A program made the position numbers and the translations under genes. Below the pieces are notes generated by a model that searched no databases, had not been told where the DNA came from, and saw nothing but the letters and a program-made list of their open reading frames with translations. From Saprospiraceae bacterium (GTDB lineage: Bacteria > Bacteroidota > Bacteroidia > Chitinophagales > Saprospiraceae), in the NCBI GenBank assembly GCA_016722285.1, contig JADKGI010000009.1:124001-188000 (forward strand): a stretch of DNA of 64,000 bases, given 5' to 3'. Below, in pieces: positions 1 to 10,291 of the stretch (positions are counted from its first letter, which is position 1; each line of letters starts with the position of its first letter).

Positions 1-428
1 TCTGCCCCACCGAGCATTGCGTCAAGCAGTCCAATAGTTTGGCCTTTTAGTTCATCCCCATTGACGGCACAATCCGGGCCTGTACATTCTTTGGGGAAAT
101 CAAGGAAAATACCTTTACCATCTACAATTCCTAATGTTTTGAGTCCGGCAATGGCGGTTTTAGGAATCTTGTATTCACTATCGATGAGATAATACACATC
201 CATCAATTTGACATTAGATTTGTTGAGTTTTATTTTAGTGACAGTACCAATTTTATAACCATTTACCAAAACAGGAGACGATACATTGAGTCCTGAAATA
301 TCAGGATATGTTGTAAACAATTCATTGGATGAAGTAAGCAGGTTTCTGCCTTTTAGAAAAGTATATCCCCATATCATTGTTACTAATACAACAAAGGTAA
401 GAATCCCTATTTTAAGTTCACGAGACAT
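1..428 (-). CDS. MCE/MlaD family protein, N-terminal part (runs off the left edge)
   Basis: The minus strand is open from an ATG at 428 to the window edge, about 142 codons, so only the N-terminus is visible. It begins MSRELKIGILTFVVLVTMIW, a short cytoplasmic end followed by one membrane anchor. The MCE core follows: an expected F..ISGL...SPV..NG..IG.V segment at about residues 38-62. Known role of the family: MlaD-like proteins bind phospholipids in the periplasm and work with an ABC transporter to keep outer-membrane lipid asymmetry. The gene lies downstream of the amidase on the same strand, 85 bases from its stop, so the two are probably co-transcribed. The permease and ATPase would lie outside the window or elsewhere. 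Confidence 0.85.
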   Translation of the reverse strand, partial: MSRELKIGILTFVVLVTMIWGYTFLKGRNLLTSSNELFTTYPDISGLNVSSPVLVNGYKIGTVTKIKLNKSNVKLMDVYYLIDSEYKIPKTAIAGLKTLGIVDGKGIFLDFPKECTGPDCAVNGDELKGQTIGLLDAMLGGA

Positions 429-513
429 AGTAAAACTGACTTTGGTTTTTTAATGGCTCAAAGTTAGTGAACTTAACCGTTGCATTTGCTAAAATGTTTC
501 AATTCATTACATT

Positions 514-1836
514 TTACTCTATAATAGGAACTATAAAAGCCCCTTTATATCCCAGGTTTTTAAGTTTTTCGCGTGCTATTTCTGCAGATTCACGACTGAC
601 AAAATCACCTACAAGATACTTATTAATTTCATCCTGCCTTTTTACAGTGAGAGATCCGATTTTTCTTAAATCTGCTGAATCAAGGTCAACAAATTCGTTT
701 TTCAGTGCAGCAATCTGGACTTTAAATTTTTGAATATTATAGTCTTTACTTTGTACAGATGTTTTCGAATTCACTATAGATCCGTTTGTATCATCCTTAA
801 TCATTTGCTTTGGTTTGGATACATCCTGTTTTGATGAATTATTTTCTTCACCTGCTTTTGAATTTTGCCTTTCAGATGATGTTTTATCATTTTTAGATGT
901 GTTATCTATTTTGGCGAGTTCAGATTGTTTTTGGCTTAAGTTGTTATTTGTATAGTAGATTTCAAATGCTTTCACAATTGATTCAGCAATGGCATTCTGT
1001 CCTTCTTCAGACATAAGAAATGCTTCTTCTACTTCATTACTTAGAAATCCGGCTTCAACCAATACAGCAGGCATACTGGATCGTCGCAAAACTGCAAATC
1101 CAGCCTGCTTTACGCCCCTACTTTTACTCATATGTTTTTTACTGAATTCACTTTCAACATTTGCGGCAAATTCAATACTTTTATCCACATAATTATTTTG
1201 ATACATAGATACAACAATATGGCCTTCGGCAGAGTTGGGATCGAAACCATCATAGTTTGACTCATAATTTGACTCAAGCAGTATGGATGCGTTTTCACGT
1301 TTTGCCACCTCAAGATTACCCTCAGCTCTGTTTATTCCCATTACAAAAGTTTCAGTACCGCGTGTTTTGGAATTGCTTATGTAGTTGCAATGTATTGATA
1401 TGAATATATCTGCATTCAATTCATTGGCATATTGTATCCTGCTGAAAAGAGGGATAAAGACATCCGTCGTTCTGGTTTGGAACACTTCAACATCAGGAAA
1501 TCTTTTCTCTATCATTTCTCCTGTTTTGATAGACATTTTTAGAGACAGGTCTTTTTCAAAGGCATTTTTACCAATAGCGCCGCTATCATGACCTCCATGA
1601 CCTGCATCCAGGACAATTCGAATATTTTTTTTCGGCCCGGGTTTGTGGCCCAGAATGTCAATTGGTGTCTTAGGCTTTGGTTTGACTTTGTCAAGGTTGA
1701 GAGAAATATATGTTTTGTTTAGTAAAACTTTAACGTCAGAAGCATGAAGTGTAGAAGACACATAATAAATCAATGACGTTATAATTAACAAAATACGTAA
1801 GATAGTAGTGTTCTTTTGGATAAAATCTGAGACCAT
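514..1836 (-). CDS. N-acetylmuramoyl-L-alanine amidase with C-terminal SPOR domain
   Basis: This periplasmic zinc amidase (Amidase_3, AmiC-like) cuts the bond between MurNAc and the stem peptide, normally to split daughter cells. The sequence shows a signal peptide or anchor (residues 8-32) and the catalytic domain at about 72-295 with its zinc-site signatures: DAGHGGHDSGAIG, then a Glu in FEKDLSL, SIHCN, and the catalytic Glu in VLVEAGFLSN. A low-complexity Ser/Asn/Lys linker (about 300-365) follows, then a SPOR-like domain (about 368-440) that in this family binds denuded septal glycan. The start ATG at 1836 overlaps the mirror-image ATG of the divergent lptD frame; the hydrophobic N-terminus fits this start. 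Its neighbours MlaD and LptD are also envelope genes. Confidence 0.9.
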   Translation of the reverse strand: MVSDFIQKNTTILRILLIITSLIYYVSSTLHASDVKVLLNKTYISLNLDKVKPKPKTPIDILGHKPGPKKNIRIVLDAGHGGHDSGAIGKNAFEKDLSLKMSIKTGEMIEKRFPDVEVFQTRTTDVFIPLFSRIQYANELNADIFISIHCNYISNSKTRGTETFVMGINRAEGNLEVAKRENASILLESNYESNYDGFDPNSAEGHIVVSMYQNNYVDKSIEFAANVESEFSKKHMSKSRGVKQAGFAVLRRSSMPAVLVEAGFLSNEVEEAFLMSEEGQNAIAESIVKAFEIYYTNNNLSQKQSELAKIDNTSKNDKTSSERQNSKAGEENNSSKQDVSKPKQMIKDDTNGSIVNSKTSVQSKDYNIQKFKVQIAALKNEFVDLDSADLRKIGSLTVKRQDEINKYLVGDFVSRESAEIAREKLKNLGYKGAFIVPIIE

Positions 1837-1904
1837 TGGCGTATTTTTGTGGTTTTATAAGTGCAAATATAATAAATTATTATAATATATTAGATGTAAA
1901 TAAT

Positions 1905-4720
1905 TTGAAAAGAACATATTACATAGTAGTTATATTTTTAATGTGTTTTTTGAGTATTGTTAATGCTCAAAATTCGGTAAAAAAACCTATGCAAAATAAT
2001 TCTAATATATCTGATACAATAATCGTTCCAGTTGATACTTTAAGCTCGAATTTTTCTACATCAGTTCCAAAAGATTTTTTTAAAGCCAGATTTGGAACTG
2101 ATTCAACCGGTAGTAATCGGGATACATTAAATCAGGAAAATTCAGATTATAAAATTTCTAAAGATGCTCTGGACGGCGAAGTAAATTATGAAGCAAGAGA
2201 CTCATCGTGGGTTGATTTGGAACATGATAAAATTCATCTTTATGGCGGAGCAAAGGTTGAATATCAAAATATTAAGCTAACGGCCAACTATATGGTTATT
2301 GATTTTTCAAATAATACTATTGAGGGATTTCAGAACAAAGAAGGTATCACAGCCGGACAGGAGAAACCAACTTTTTCAGAAGGAGAAAATACTTTACCTA
2401 TAAAAAATAAAGTATATTTAAATCGAAAAAAGGGTTGGTTGACCATGCTATAACACAGCAGGGTGAATTTAATCTGGTAGGTTCGCGGACCAAATTTGTG
2501 TCTGGACTTACTGATTCTTTGGGAGTGAAAGCAGATGATGAAATTTATAATCAGGGAGCCATTATCACCACATGCACACACGATCCTCCGCACTATGGTA
2601 TCAGGGCTGGCAAGCTAAAATTTATACCCAACAAAGTCGCCGTCATGAGTTTTGCTCAGGTAGAAATAGCAAGAGTTCCCACACCAATTTTTCTTCCTTT
2701 CGGTTTTTCCCTTTAGTAAAGGAAAATCTTCCGGTTTGATTTTCCCTTCCAGTTACGAGTATAACGAGCAACTTGGACTTGGGTTCAGAGAAGTTGGTTA
2801 TTATTGGCCGGTGAATGAATATGTTGATATGCGTATGACAGGTGATATCTATACCCGTGGTTCACATGGTATCAGGGTCAATACCACATACAGAAAGAGG
2901 TATGGTTTTTCTGGTAATATATTGCTCGGTTATTCAAATAATATTCGTGACAATGACTCAGACGGGACTAAATTATCCGCAAAATCATTTAATATAAATA
3001 TCAATCATCGTCAGGATTCCAAAGCCCATCCATATAGAAATATTGGTGGATCTGTCAATATTCAAACCAATCGATATGATCAGCGAACATACGAAAATCC
3101 GGCAGCCGCATTTAACAATACCTACTCTTCCAATTTTACTTTTTCTCACGAAATGCCCGGGACTCCATTCAGGTTTAGTGCAGAATTCAGACATAGTCAA
3201 AATACTCAGACTAGGGTAATGGATATCACATTGCCTAATATGTCATTGAGGATGAATACAATATATCCGCTTAAGAAAAAAAATAGCACAAAAGAACGCT
3301 GGACAGATAATGTCGCATTGTCTTATAGCTCTGAATTCAGGAATTTTGTAAAAACCACTGACACAACTTTATTTACCATGCAGACGCTGAAAGATATTCA
3401 AACAGGGTTGCAACACAGAGCATCATTGAGCACCAATTTCCGTCTGTTTAACTATATTAATGTTTCCCCAAGTATAAATTATGACGAAGCCTGGTTACTT
3501 AAGCGCTATCAGTTGGCATTCAATCCGGACAGTGTAATATATAAAGATGCAGTTACCGGGGACACGTTGGGTTTCAAAGCACCAACGGAGTCCTTTGAAT
3601 CAGGATTTAATACTTTTAGAAATTTTAATGCATCAGTCTCACTCAATACACAGCGGTTTTTTACAAAAAAATGGAGTAAAGGTTTTGTGAGAGGATTCAG
3701 GCATGTTGCAAAACCCAATGTAAGTTTTTTTTATCAGCCCGGTACTAGAGAAAGGTATGAAGCTGTGGTAAATACCGATACAAGAAGTGAATTTAATAAT
3801 CCAAAAACTTACAGCATTTTTACAAACAGTCCTTTCGGTACTTTACAGGGGTCAGATAAACAAATGGGCATCAGTTATGGTATTGTGAATGTAGTAGAGG
3901 GCAAATATTGGTCTAAAAAGGATTCAACAGAAAAAATAGTCAGGCTGTTTGACAATATTAGTTTAAATGGGTCATATAATTTTGTGGCGGATTCATTTAA
4001 GTTCAGCGATGTTAGTATCACCGGAAACACAACAGTATTAAGGGGACTTACCAATTTTAATTTCAGGGCATTATATAGCCCGTATGTGCACGACATCAAC
4101 AATCTGAAGACAAGGGAATCAGTCTGGGAACGAAAGAAAAGACCCATCGAATTCAGGAATTTCTCAGGTCAGTTTTCCACCAGCATATCTTTTGGTAAAA
4201 TAAGGCAAATATTTGCAGGGAAAAAAGATGAAAGCCAAAATCAGCAGACAACTCAAAAGCCAAGACCACAAAGTATAGCCGGAAGACCTGATTTCAATGC
4301 CGGGCAGCCCGATACAAATGAAGGTCAGGATGAGCCTGAAAAAAAAGAAACATCACTTGCTGCGTGGTTTGAAAATTTTAACATCTCACATTCCTTCAAC
4401 TTTGAATTGTCAAAGTATAACGGGAAGAGTACATTTTTTCTGCAAAGTCATTCGATTAATGTATCAGGCTCTATTCCACTTACAAAAACTGGAACATGAA
4501 TGTGGGCAATATAGCATATGACTTCAAGAGTAAGTCCTTTGTATATCCCTATTTTAGTTTTGCCAGAGATCTTCACTGCTGGCAGATGAATTTTACATGG
4601 GCACCTTCCAATGGTGTCTATAGCTTTTTTATAGGTGTCAAATCGAGTGCTCTGAGTTTCTTGAAATATGACTATGGTCAAAGAAATGCAAACACTTTAT
4701 TTACTGGTCAAAGGCGATAA
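1905..4720 (+). CDS. lptD: LPS-assembly protein LptD (OstA/Imp-like), interrupted by three frameshifts
   Basis: This outer-membrane beta-barrel inserts lipopolysaccharide into the outer leaflet. After a signal peptide (KRTYYIVVIFLMCFLSIVNAQ, probable TTG start at 1905) comes an OstA/LptA-type domain (WVDLEHDKIHLYGGAKVEYQ onward) and then a long aromatic beta-barrel. The reading frame changes three times: near 2425-2435 (AAAAAAGGG run), near 2705-2712 (TTTTTCCC) and near 4485-4492 (AAAACTGG). Each time the protein continues sensibly, for example FLPFGF then FPLSKGKSSG. The reconstructed length of about 938 residues suits Bacteroidota LptD. All three breaks lie at homopolymers, so sequencing error is likelier than inactivation, especially since LptD is normally essential. 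It is divergent from the amidase. Confidence 0.82.
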
Positions 4721-4796
4721 GATGTGGTTGTTATTTTGAAGGGAGGTTCATAAAGCATTGGGTTTAAGGTTTGAGAAATTTACATATTGTAATCTG

Positions 4797-5447
4797 TTAG
4801 TCATCGCCAAATATAATTTCTCCCTTTACCAGCCATGAAACACCAAAGGCCCAAAGGGCGAAAGATTCCAGCCAAAAAACTGGAGTAAGTTTTGAAAGCC
4901 CTGGAATGGCTTTTGACAACCAAACTGAATATATTATTATCATTACAAGACATAAAACCATAATATACCCACAGGTTTTATAGATTTTGTTGCGCAGGAT
5001 TTTCATTAGGGATGGCTGTCCGGTACCAGATGTTTTTGTAAACAATATCAGACAAAAATAAGTGAGAGTCATAAAAAATGAAGTAGCACAGATGTAATGC
5101 ATTACACCTGAAAATGATGTTGGATATCCTTCCTGATCAGTTCCAAAAAGTGCGACTCCAATGGCAGATATGCCCGCCCAGTTACTGGCTATAAAATCTT
5201 TTGATTCGTAACCTTTGTAATTAAAAAGGAAGACTGCAATGGAAAATAGTATGCCTACAAAAATATCTCTCATACCTGTATTATAGTAAGAGCTGATAGA
5301 AGATTGTCTGCAATCATTACAATACACACAACACCCGATTAATAAAATAACCGGAAGCATCACCCCTAAAACACCTATCATCTTTCTTAGTGTCAGATAA
5401 GAAATAAGCAGATTTTGGTTTTTGTCTATGGAATTGATATCTTTCAT
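4797..5447 (-). CDS. Integral membrane protein, DUF998-like, function unknown
   Basis: A 216-residue protein with six or so hydrophobic segments (about 26-45, 62-80, 92-104, 118-137, 159-178, 190-207). A polar loop contains SSISSYYNTGMRDIFVGILF, a stretch I recognise from DUF998/Frag1-like membrane proteins common in Bacteroidota, where YxTGMRD is well conserved. No catalytic motif is visible and the role of this family is not known to me. It is a single gene, transcribed away from LptD, with about 105 bases to the next gene on the same strand. Confidence 0.7.
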   Translation of the reverse strand: MKDINSIDKNQNLLISYLTLRKMIGVLGVMLPVILLIGCCVYCNDCRQSSISSYYNTGMRDIFVGILFSIAVFLFNYKGYESKDFIASNWAGISAIGVALFGTDQEGYPTSFSGVMHYICATSFFMTLTYFCLILFTKTSGTGQPSLMKILRNKIYKTCGYIMVLCLVMIIIYSVWLSKAIPGLSKLTPVFWLESFALWAFGVSWLVKGEIIFGDD

Positions 5448-5552
5448 TTTATGATGTTTTTTGACATGTCATAAATGTAGTTAAAAAATTAATTTCAGAT
5501 TTTGAAATCTTCAATAAGGCCTTACTTCTTTGATGTAAAGATTCCGTAATTG

Positions 5553-8500
5553 TTATTCTACCCTGATCAATTTTCTGATATGTTTTATTCCGTCAATTGT
5601 CACGATAATATTATACGCACCTACCGGTACATCTTCCAGAGAACATGAGTATGATTGCGCTCCTGATTTCTGGATATCTGATTGCTTCAAAACCTTAAAT
5701 AGCTTAGATGAACTGTCAAATAATTCTATAACTACCTCAGATTCCTGAGATATTGTAATCTGGACTTTTGTTTCACTTCTGGCTGGATTAGGATAAAGAG
5801 ATACCTGATCCACTCCTGAATGGTCCAATTTTACGATCCTACTGAAGGAATGCTGCCCGTCATAATCCAATTGTTTGATTCTGTAATAATAAACACCCGG
5901 CATATCCACATCCTGATCCGTATGTGTATAATTGTTAACTTGTCCAGAATATTTATTTGCTTCAATTTTGACATTCATCGGCGTGAAGTCTATTTCGTTA
6001 TTCATTTTTCTTTCCAGTTCATAATGACTGACATTTATTTCCCCGGATGTTCTCCAAGATACAATGTGCGTATTGTTTACTCTTATGGCAGAAATATCGA
6101 GCCAATTTACAGGAAGAACACCGAATGCGAGTCCCATATCAATGTCATCATTTCTTTGTTCGGCTTCAAAGTAGAATGCCCTTGTTGTATTTGGCCCAAA
6201 GCTATTATCCACATCACTATCCAGATTATCGACTGTCGCCCTTGGGATGGTTGCACCATAGCCTGAAGGTGGGCTAAATCGCATATAATAGGGTTGTTTT
6301 TCGAGATAATCTAGTTGGTAGATACCTTCAGAATCCGTGAATGCAGTCTTAATAACTTTACCCGTAAGTAATTCTATAGCTTCTACTTTGACACCTGAAG
6401 CCCTGGGCTCATTAGCATCCTGAATACCATTAAAATTGTTGTCCTTCCACACCAGATTGCCGGCAATAGCCATGGGATAGAATCCAGCTCCGATATCAGT
6501 TTTTGATTGTCCTGATAATAACTGAAATACATCTGTGGTACCATTTGAATTAATATCACTGTCGAGTTGCCTGTTATTGCCGATATTAGGACGTACTCGC
6601 ACCAACCCTAATGGTGGCATAATCACTTCTACATAATATTCACCCGGTGGAGCACAAAATAAAAAATAGCCATCGTCAGAAGGAGTGCCTGGCTTTTGAC
6701 CTGTTATCTTAAAGTCATAAATTCCCCATCTTCCTAAGTTGTTTCTCCATAAATTTACTTTTAATCCATTTATTCCATTTTCGTTCGAATCCCAAACATC
6801 ATTTTTATTGATATCGTACCAAACCAATTGGCCGATAGGTACACATTTGAAAAATCCGGCAGCAATAGTCATGTCCCTTTCATTCTCGACAATTTGGGTT
6901 GCTGAAGTAGTTCCAACACCATTTGTACCATCTATGTCATTGTCTGTATTATCATTCCCAACATTGGAGAAAGTACGTTCATAACCAGATGGAGTCTTGA
7001 ATTCCAGATAATAATATCCCGGATATAGGTAATCAAAAATATACTTACCAAAATTATCAGTAAAAGCTGTAGAGATAAATGCACCATTTGAACGAAATAA
7101 ATTGACTTGCAAGCCCGCAATGCCTGGCTCTCCGATATCCTGCTGTCCATTTCCATTTAGATCATGCCATACAAAGTTGCCAATAGCTGATGTATTTCGG
7201 CATACGGGTGACTTGATCTCCATCGTTTGTGGCTGACATCCAGGATATTGAACAGTGATCTTGGGGTTTGACCCTAAAGGAATATTTGTAACTTTTCCGG
7301 CTGAAACTGTCCCGTAATCGGAAGTTACAGTAGCTCCGGTTAATGTTAAGAAATTTACAAAATATGTTGAATTATTCGGCCCGCATTGAGGACCACTAAT
7401 GCTGATTCGGGGATTTTCACATGGATTAGTACAGCTGGGTGGACTGGATACAGTAAGTGAATAAATACAAGGTCCATTGGATGCTGTGATCGTCAGACTT
7501 GTGCCCAATGGTATATTGGTAATTATATTCCCGGATCTGATGCCTGAGCTATGGTTTATATCGGCCCCAGTCAATTCTGTAAAACTGACTCCGTAGGTGG
7601 TGCTTCCAGGTCCATTGCATACGGATTGTCCCACAGAAAGTATGGGCATGATACAAGTAGCCGGGCATGTCGGAGGGCCAGCTACACTGATTGTATTCAG
7701 GCAACCAATACCGTTGTCAGCGGAAATATTCAGGTTTGTACCGCAAGGAATATTAGTTACTGTACTTCCAGTAATGGTTCCCGCATTAGTTGAGATTGCC
7801 GTGCCATTTGTTAAATAGCCAATATCAAAAGAATTACCTAAGCAGGTTAGATTGCCTACTGTCAACAAAGCTTTGTTAATACAATCTGTCGCTGCAAAAG
7901 TGTACACATTATACATGTCAGGGGGCAACGAAGCATTGGTAGAAATACTCCCGTTAGTCAAAGTTGATCCGGGATTTATTGTAGCCGGGATCTCCACCCA
8001 TTTTGTTCCGTCCCATCCCGATAGTCGTAGAGATGAAAGCATATTGCCGGTAAGTATGTTGATTTGAGATTGTGCTTTCCAGTAAAGAGTTATTTGAACA
8101 TTTGCTGTTCCGTTGATGTCCCAATATTCTTCTTTGCTGACCTTGAAGATTCCGGGACCCATTGCTGCTGTGGAAAAGGGCGCACCGGCAGGAAGTGGCA
8201 TTTCATTTCCACCCAAAAGTGAAGAAGTCACAGCTGTATTTGGATCTGCTTTAAAATATGCAGCCGACACAGGGCTGTTTAATGAAGTTGTGGAGATACG
8301 TACTGGTCCATACATCCCATTATCTCCTGTTGGAAAAGTAAAATCCGGAATATTATAATTTTTGACATAGCCATCGACATGCGCTGCATCAGAAACTGAA
8401 GATACAGATGCCGCTCCGGTAAAGGATAAATAGGTAGGATTATTTCTTTTTGTGCCAACTACTCCCGGCATAAGTCCGGATCCACCATTTGTGAAACTAT

Positions 8501-8651
8501 GTGCACCAAAGATGGACATTTCCTTTTGACTATGAACAAAAGTGTTTCCTTTCGTACTGGATTGTCCGATTAATTGGGTACAAAATATGACTGCGCAAAG
8601 TACAGAAGTAAATAGTTTGATCCCAAATTTTATATGTGCTTCTAAAAACAA
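5553..8651 (-). CDS. Secreted SdrD-like multidomain protein with type IX secretion sorting domain
   Basis: A 1032-residue cell-surface protein. A signal peptide (about residues 8-30) is followed by a unique N-terminal domain, then three cysteine-containing repeats of about 70 residues (about 265-485), each with a TNIPxGT/S core (TNIPCGTNLNI, TNIPLGTSLTI, TNIPLGSNPKI). Three SdrD-B/Cna-B-like repeats start near 490, 605 and 730 (IGNFVWHDLNGNGQQD, IGQLVWYDINKNDVWD, AGNLVWKDNNFNGIQD). Their DxNxNGxxD loops are typical calcium-binding features. A domain opening with PVNWLDI (about 845-940) precedes the C-terminal T9SS sorting domain (YPNPARSET, ending in IRKLIRV), which directs export and surface attachment. 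The role is probably structural or adhesive. It lies downstream of four tail-fibre-like genes on the same strand. Confidence 0.85.
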   Translation of the reverse strand: MFLEAHIKFGIKLFTSVLCAVIFCTQLIGQSSTKGNTFVHSQKEMSIFGAHSFTNGGSGLMPGVVGTKRNNPTYLSFTGAASVSSVSDAAHVDGYVKNYNIPDFTFPTGDNGMYGPVRISTTSLNSPVSAAYFKADPNTAVTSSLLGGNEMPLPAGAPFSTAAMGPGIFKVSKEEYWDINGTANVQITLYWKAQSQINILTGNMLSSLRLSGWDGTKWVEIPATINPGSTLTNGSISTNASLPPDMYNVYTFAATDCINKALLTVGNLTCLGNSFDIGYLTNGTAISTNAGTITGSTVTNIPCGTNLNISADNGIGCLNTISVAGPPTCPATCIMPILSVGQSVCNGPGSTTYGVSFTELTGADINHSSGIRSGNIITNIPLGTSLTITASNGPCIYSLTVSSPPSCTNPCENPRISISGPQCGPNNSTYFVNFLTLTGATVTSDYGTVSAGKVTNIPLGSNPKITVQYPGCQPQTMEIKSPVCRNTSAIGNFVWHDLNGNGQQDIGEPGIAGLQVNLFRSNGAFISTAFTDNFGKYIFDYLYPGYYYLEFKTPSGYERTFSNVGNDNTDNDIDGTNGVGTTSATQIVENERDMTIAAGFFKCVPIGQLVWYDINKNDVWDSNENGINGLKVNLWRNNLGRWGIYDFKITGQKPGTPSDDGYFLFCAPPGEYYVEVIMPPLGLVRVRPNIGNNRQLDSDINSNGTTDVFQLLSGQSKTDIGAGFYPMAIAGNLVWKDNNFNGIQDANEPRASGVKVEAIELLTGKVIKTAFTDSEGIYQLDYLEKQPYYMRFSPPSGYGATIPRATVDNLDSDVDNSFGPNTTRAFYFEAEQRNDDIDMGLAFGVLPVNWLDISAIRVNNTHIVSWRTSGEINVSHYELERKMNNEIDFTPMNVKIEANKYSGQVNNYTHTDQDVDMPGVYYYRIKQLDYDGQHSFSRIVKLDHSGVDQVSLYPNPARSETKVQITISQESEVVIELFDSSSKLFKVLKQSDIQKSGAQSYSCSLEDVPVGAYNIIVTIDGIKHIRKLIRVE

Positions 8652-8724
8652 TTATAGGTATAAATATTTACATTATATTGGATGTATATGACAAATTGTG
8701 CTATAAATCATTAGTTTAATCTGA

Positions 8725-10286
8725 TTATTTTAAATTGTGCTGGCCAGTGCTAACCTCAGGAGTCATTGTATTTAATTCTCCACCAACAGATATACTTATT
8801 GTTTGGCTGGAATTAAGACCTATAATAGTGCTCAAATTGGCAGAATTATACACTGTTCCTGAATATGGAGTAATAGCAACAACAGATTCAATGTTTATAG
8901 ATCCGTTGGCAATAATTCTCACTCTCACATAATTATTTGCTGAAGTACCAGTACTATAAATATTGTGTACCAAAACCTGATATAAACCTGTGGCAGGTGC
9001 GGTGAAAATACCAGAAGTTGTGTTATAATTTGAACCAACATTTATTGCAGCTGAATTGTAAGCCAATGTTTGATATGCAGGTGCAGGGGTATAACTTGTT
9101 GTCCTATTTGCATCCAACAAAATTTGAGGCAATGTGGTTGGGGACCAATTGGTTCCGTCATACATTAATATCTGTCCAGTGGTAGGAGAAGTATTAGCAA
9201 TATTTATCCCCTGGAGCTGGTTTGCATTCCACAAGGGAGCCGTGTTATTTACGGTCAAAGTAGCGTTAGCCCCACCTACTACTGCGTTTGTGGCTCCTGC
9301 ATCTAGAACAAGCGGGTTTGTGGCTACATTTGAACTGGTTCCGGTTATAATATTATTTCGGGTGATAGATATATTTGGTGTTGTGGTTCCGTTTACCACT
9401 GAAATCGGCGAGGTACCCGACACATTCGTCACTGTACCGCCACTGGTGGCATTTAAAACTGAACCGGTGAAACTAAGTCCTGTTCCCAAGGTAATTTCTG
9501 ACGGAACCGTAGCAGAACCTGTAGGGTTTCCAAGAAGCCTCAGCCCTGTCGTGTTTTGCATTTTAGCATAAGTGACTGCATTATCCAGAATGCCCAAAGT
9601 AGCGATCTGCCCAAATCCTAGTGTAGTTCCGCTTCGTCTCAAGACGTGCCCATCTGTGCCGGCCGTTATGTCAGTTGGAGCCGCTGCCGCATTTGTCGCG
9701 CGTACCTTTTTCTTTAAATGACAGTGCCGAGATGTTTGCCAGATCAGCTTGCCCGTACGGTGGAGTATTTTGCAGAAGACAGCACCAGTAGCAATAAGGG
9801 GTGAAGTAGCTGTCCCGGCAAGATCTCCGGTAAGCTGGACTACACCTTTGGCTGCATTTGTAGCGTCTGCAACATTGATGTTATATGGACTCCCTACTGT
9901 GCCACTTCCAGTTGCAGTGGTATTTATACCATTATTAATTTTTGTTTCACTGCCATCAGCAGCATTTACAGGTACCCAGGCTGATCCGTTCCAGCTCAAT
10001 ACCTGACCATTGGATGCGGATTGCTGGGCTAATCCAAGGGGGCTTCCATTAAATCCGTCTCCGGTCAGCGTGCTGTTGGTCCTTACGGTGTCCTGCAAAA
10101 ATTTTACTTTTCCACTAGAGAGACCTATATAATACAGGTTATTTGTTGTTTCATGATAGATATCATTTTCCCGGGCCTGGGTATTGCCGTTTTGGAAATT
10201 TGTAATATCGGTGGGTGTGACAAGTGTTTGGGAATAAGCTTGAAATGTGCTTATAATTAAAATGAAAAAGAGATAAAATGTCTCAT
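8725..10286 (-). CDS. Secreted tail-fibre-like protein with C1q-like C-terminal domain, frameshift after the start
   Basis: The in-frame body runs from 10098 to 8725, but the same frame stays open upstream and encodes a good signal peptide (YLFFILIISTFQAYSQT). The only nearby ATG (10286) is one base out of phase. Adding one T to the TTTT at 10275-10278 gives MRHFYLFFIL..., so I place the start there. The body is Gly/Thr/Asn-rich beta repeat (GSPLGLAQQSASNGQVLSWNG; TGAVTYAKMQ-like segments) of the kind seen in phage-tail-fibre-like Bacteroidota surface proteins. The last ~110 residues (GIFTAPATGLYQVLVH) look like a C1q/TNF-like jelly roll, which normally trimerises. No T9SS sorting domain is evident. 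A segment near 9690-9775 appears to be read in the wrong frame (see findings). Confidence 0.7.
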
Positions 10287-10291
10287 ATTAT

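Noticed and set aside
5820..6266. 148-codon plus-strand frame inside the SdrD-like gene
   Set aside because: It lies fully antisense to well-supported domains and its protein has no signal, repeat or family resemblance; it is a shadow frame.
9134..9571. 145-codon plus-strand frame antisense to the tail-fibre-like gene
   Set aside because: Its composition follows from the Gly/Thr/Val-rich repeat on the other strand, and similar long shadows occur opposite the neighbouring repeat genes (11920-12372).
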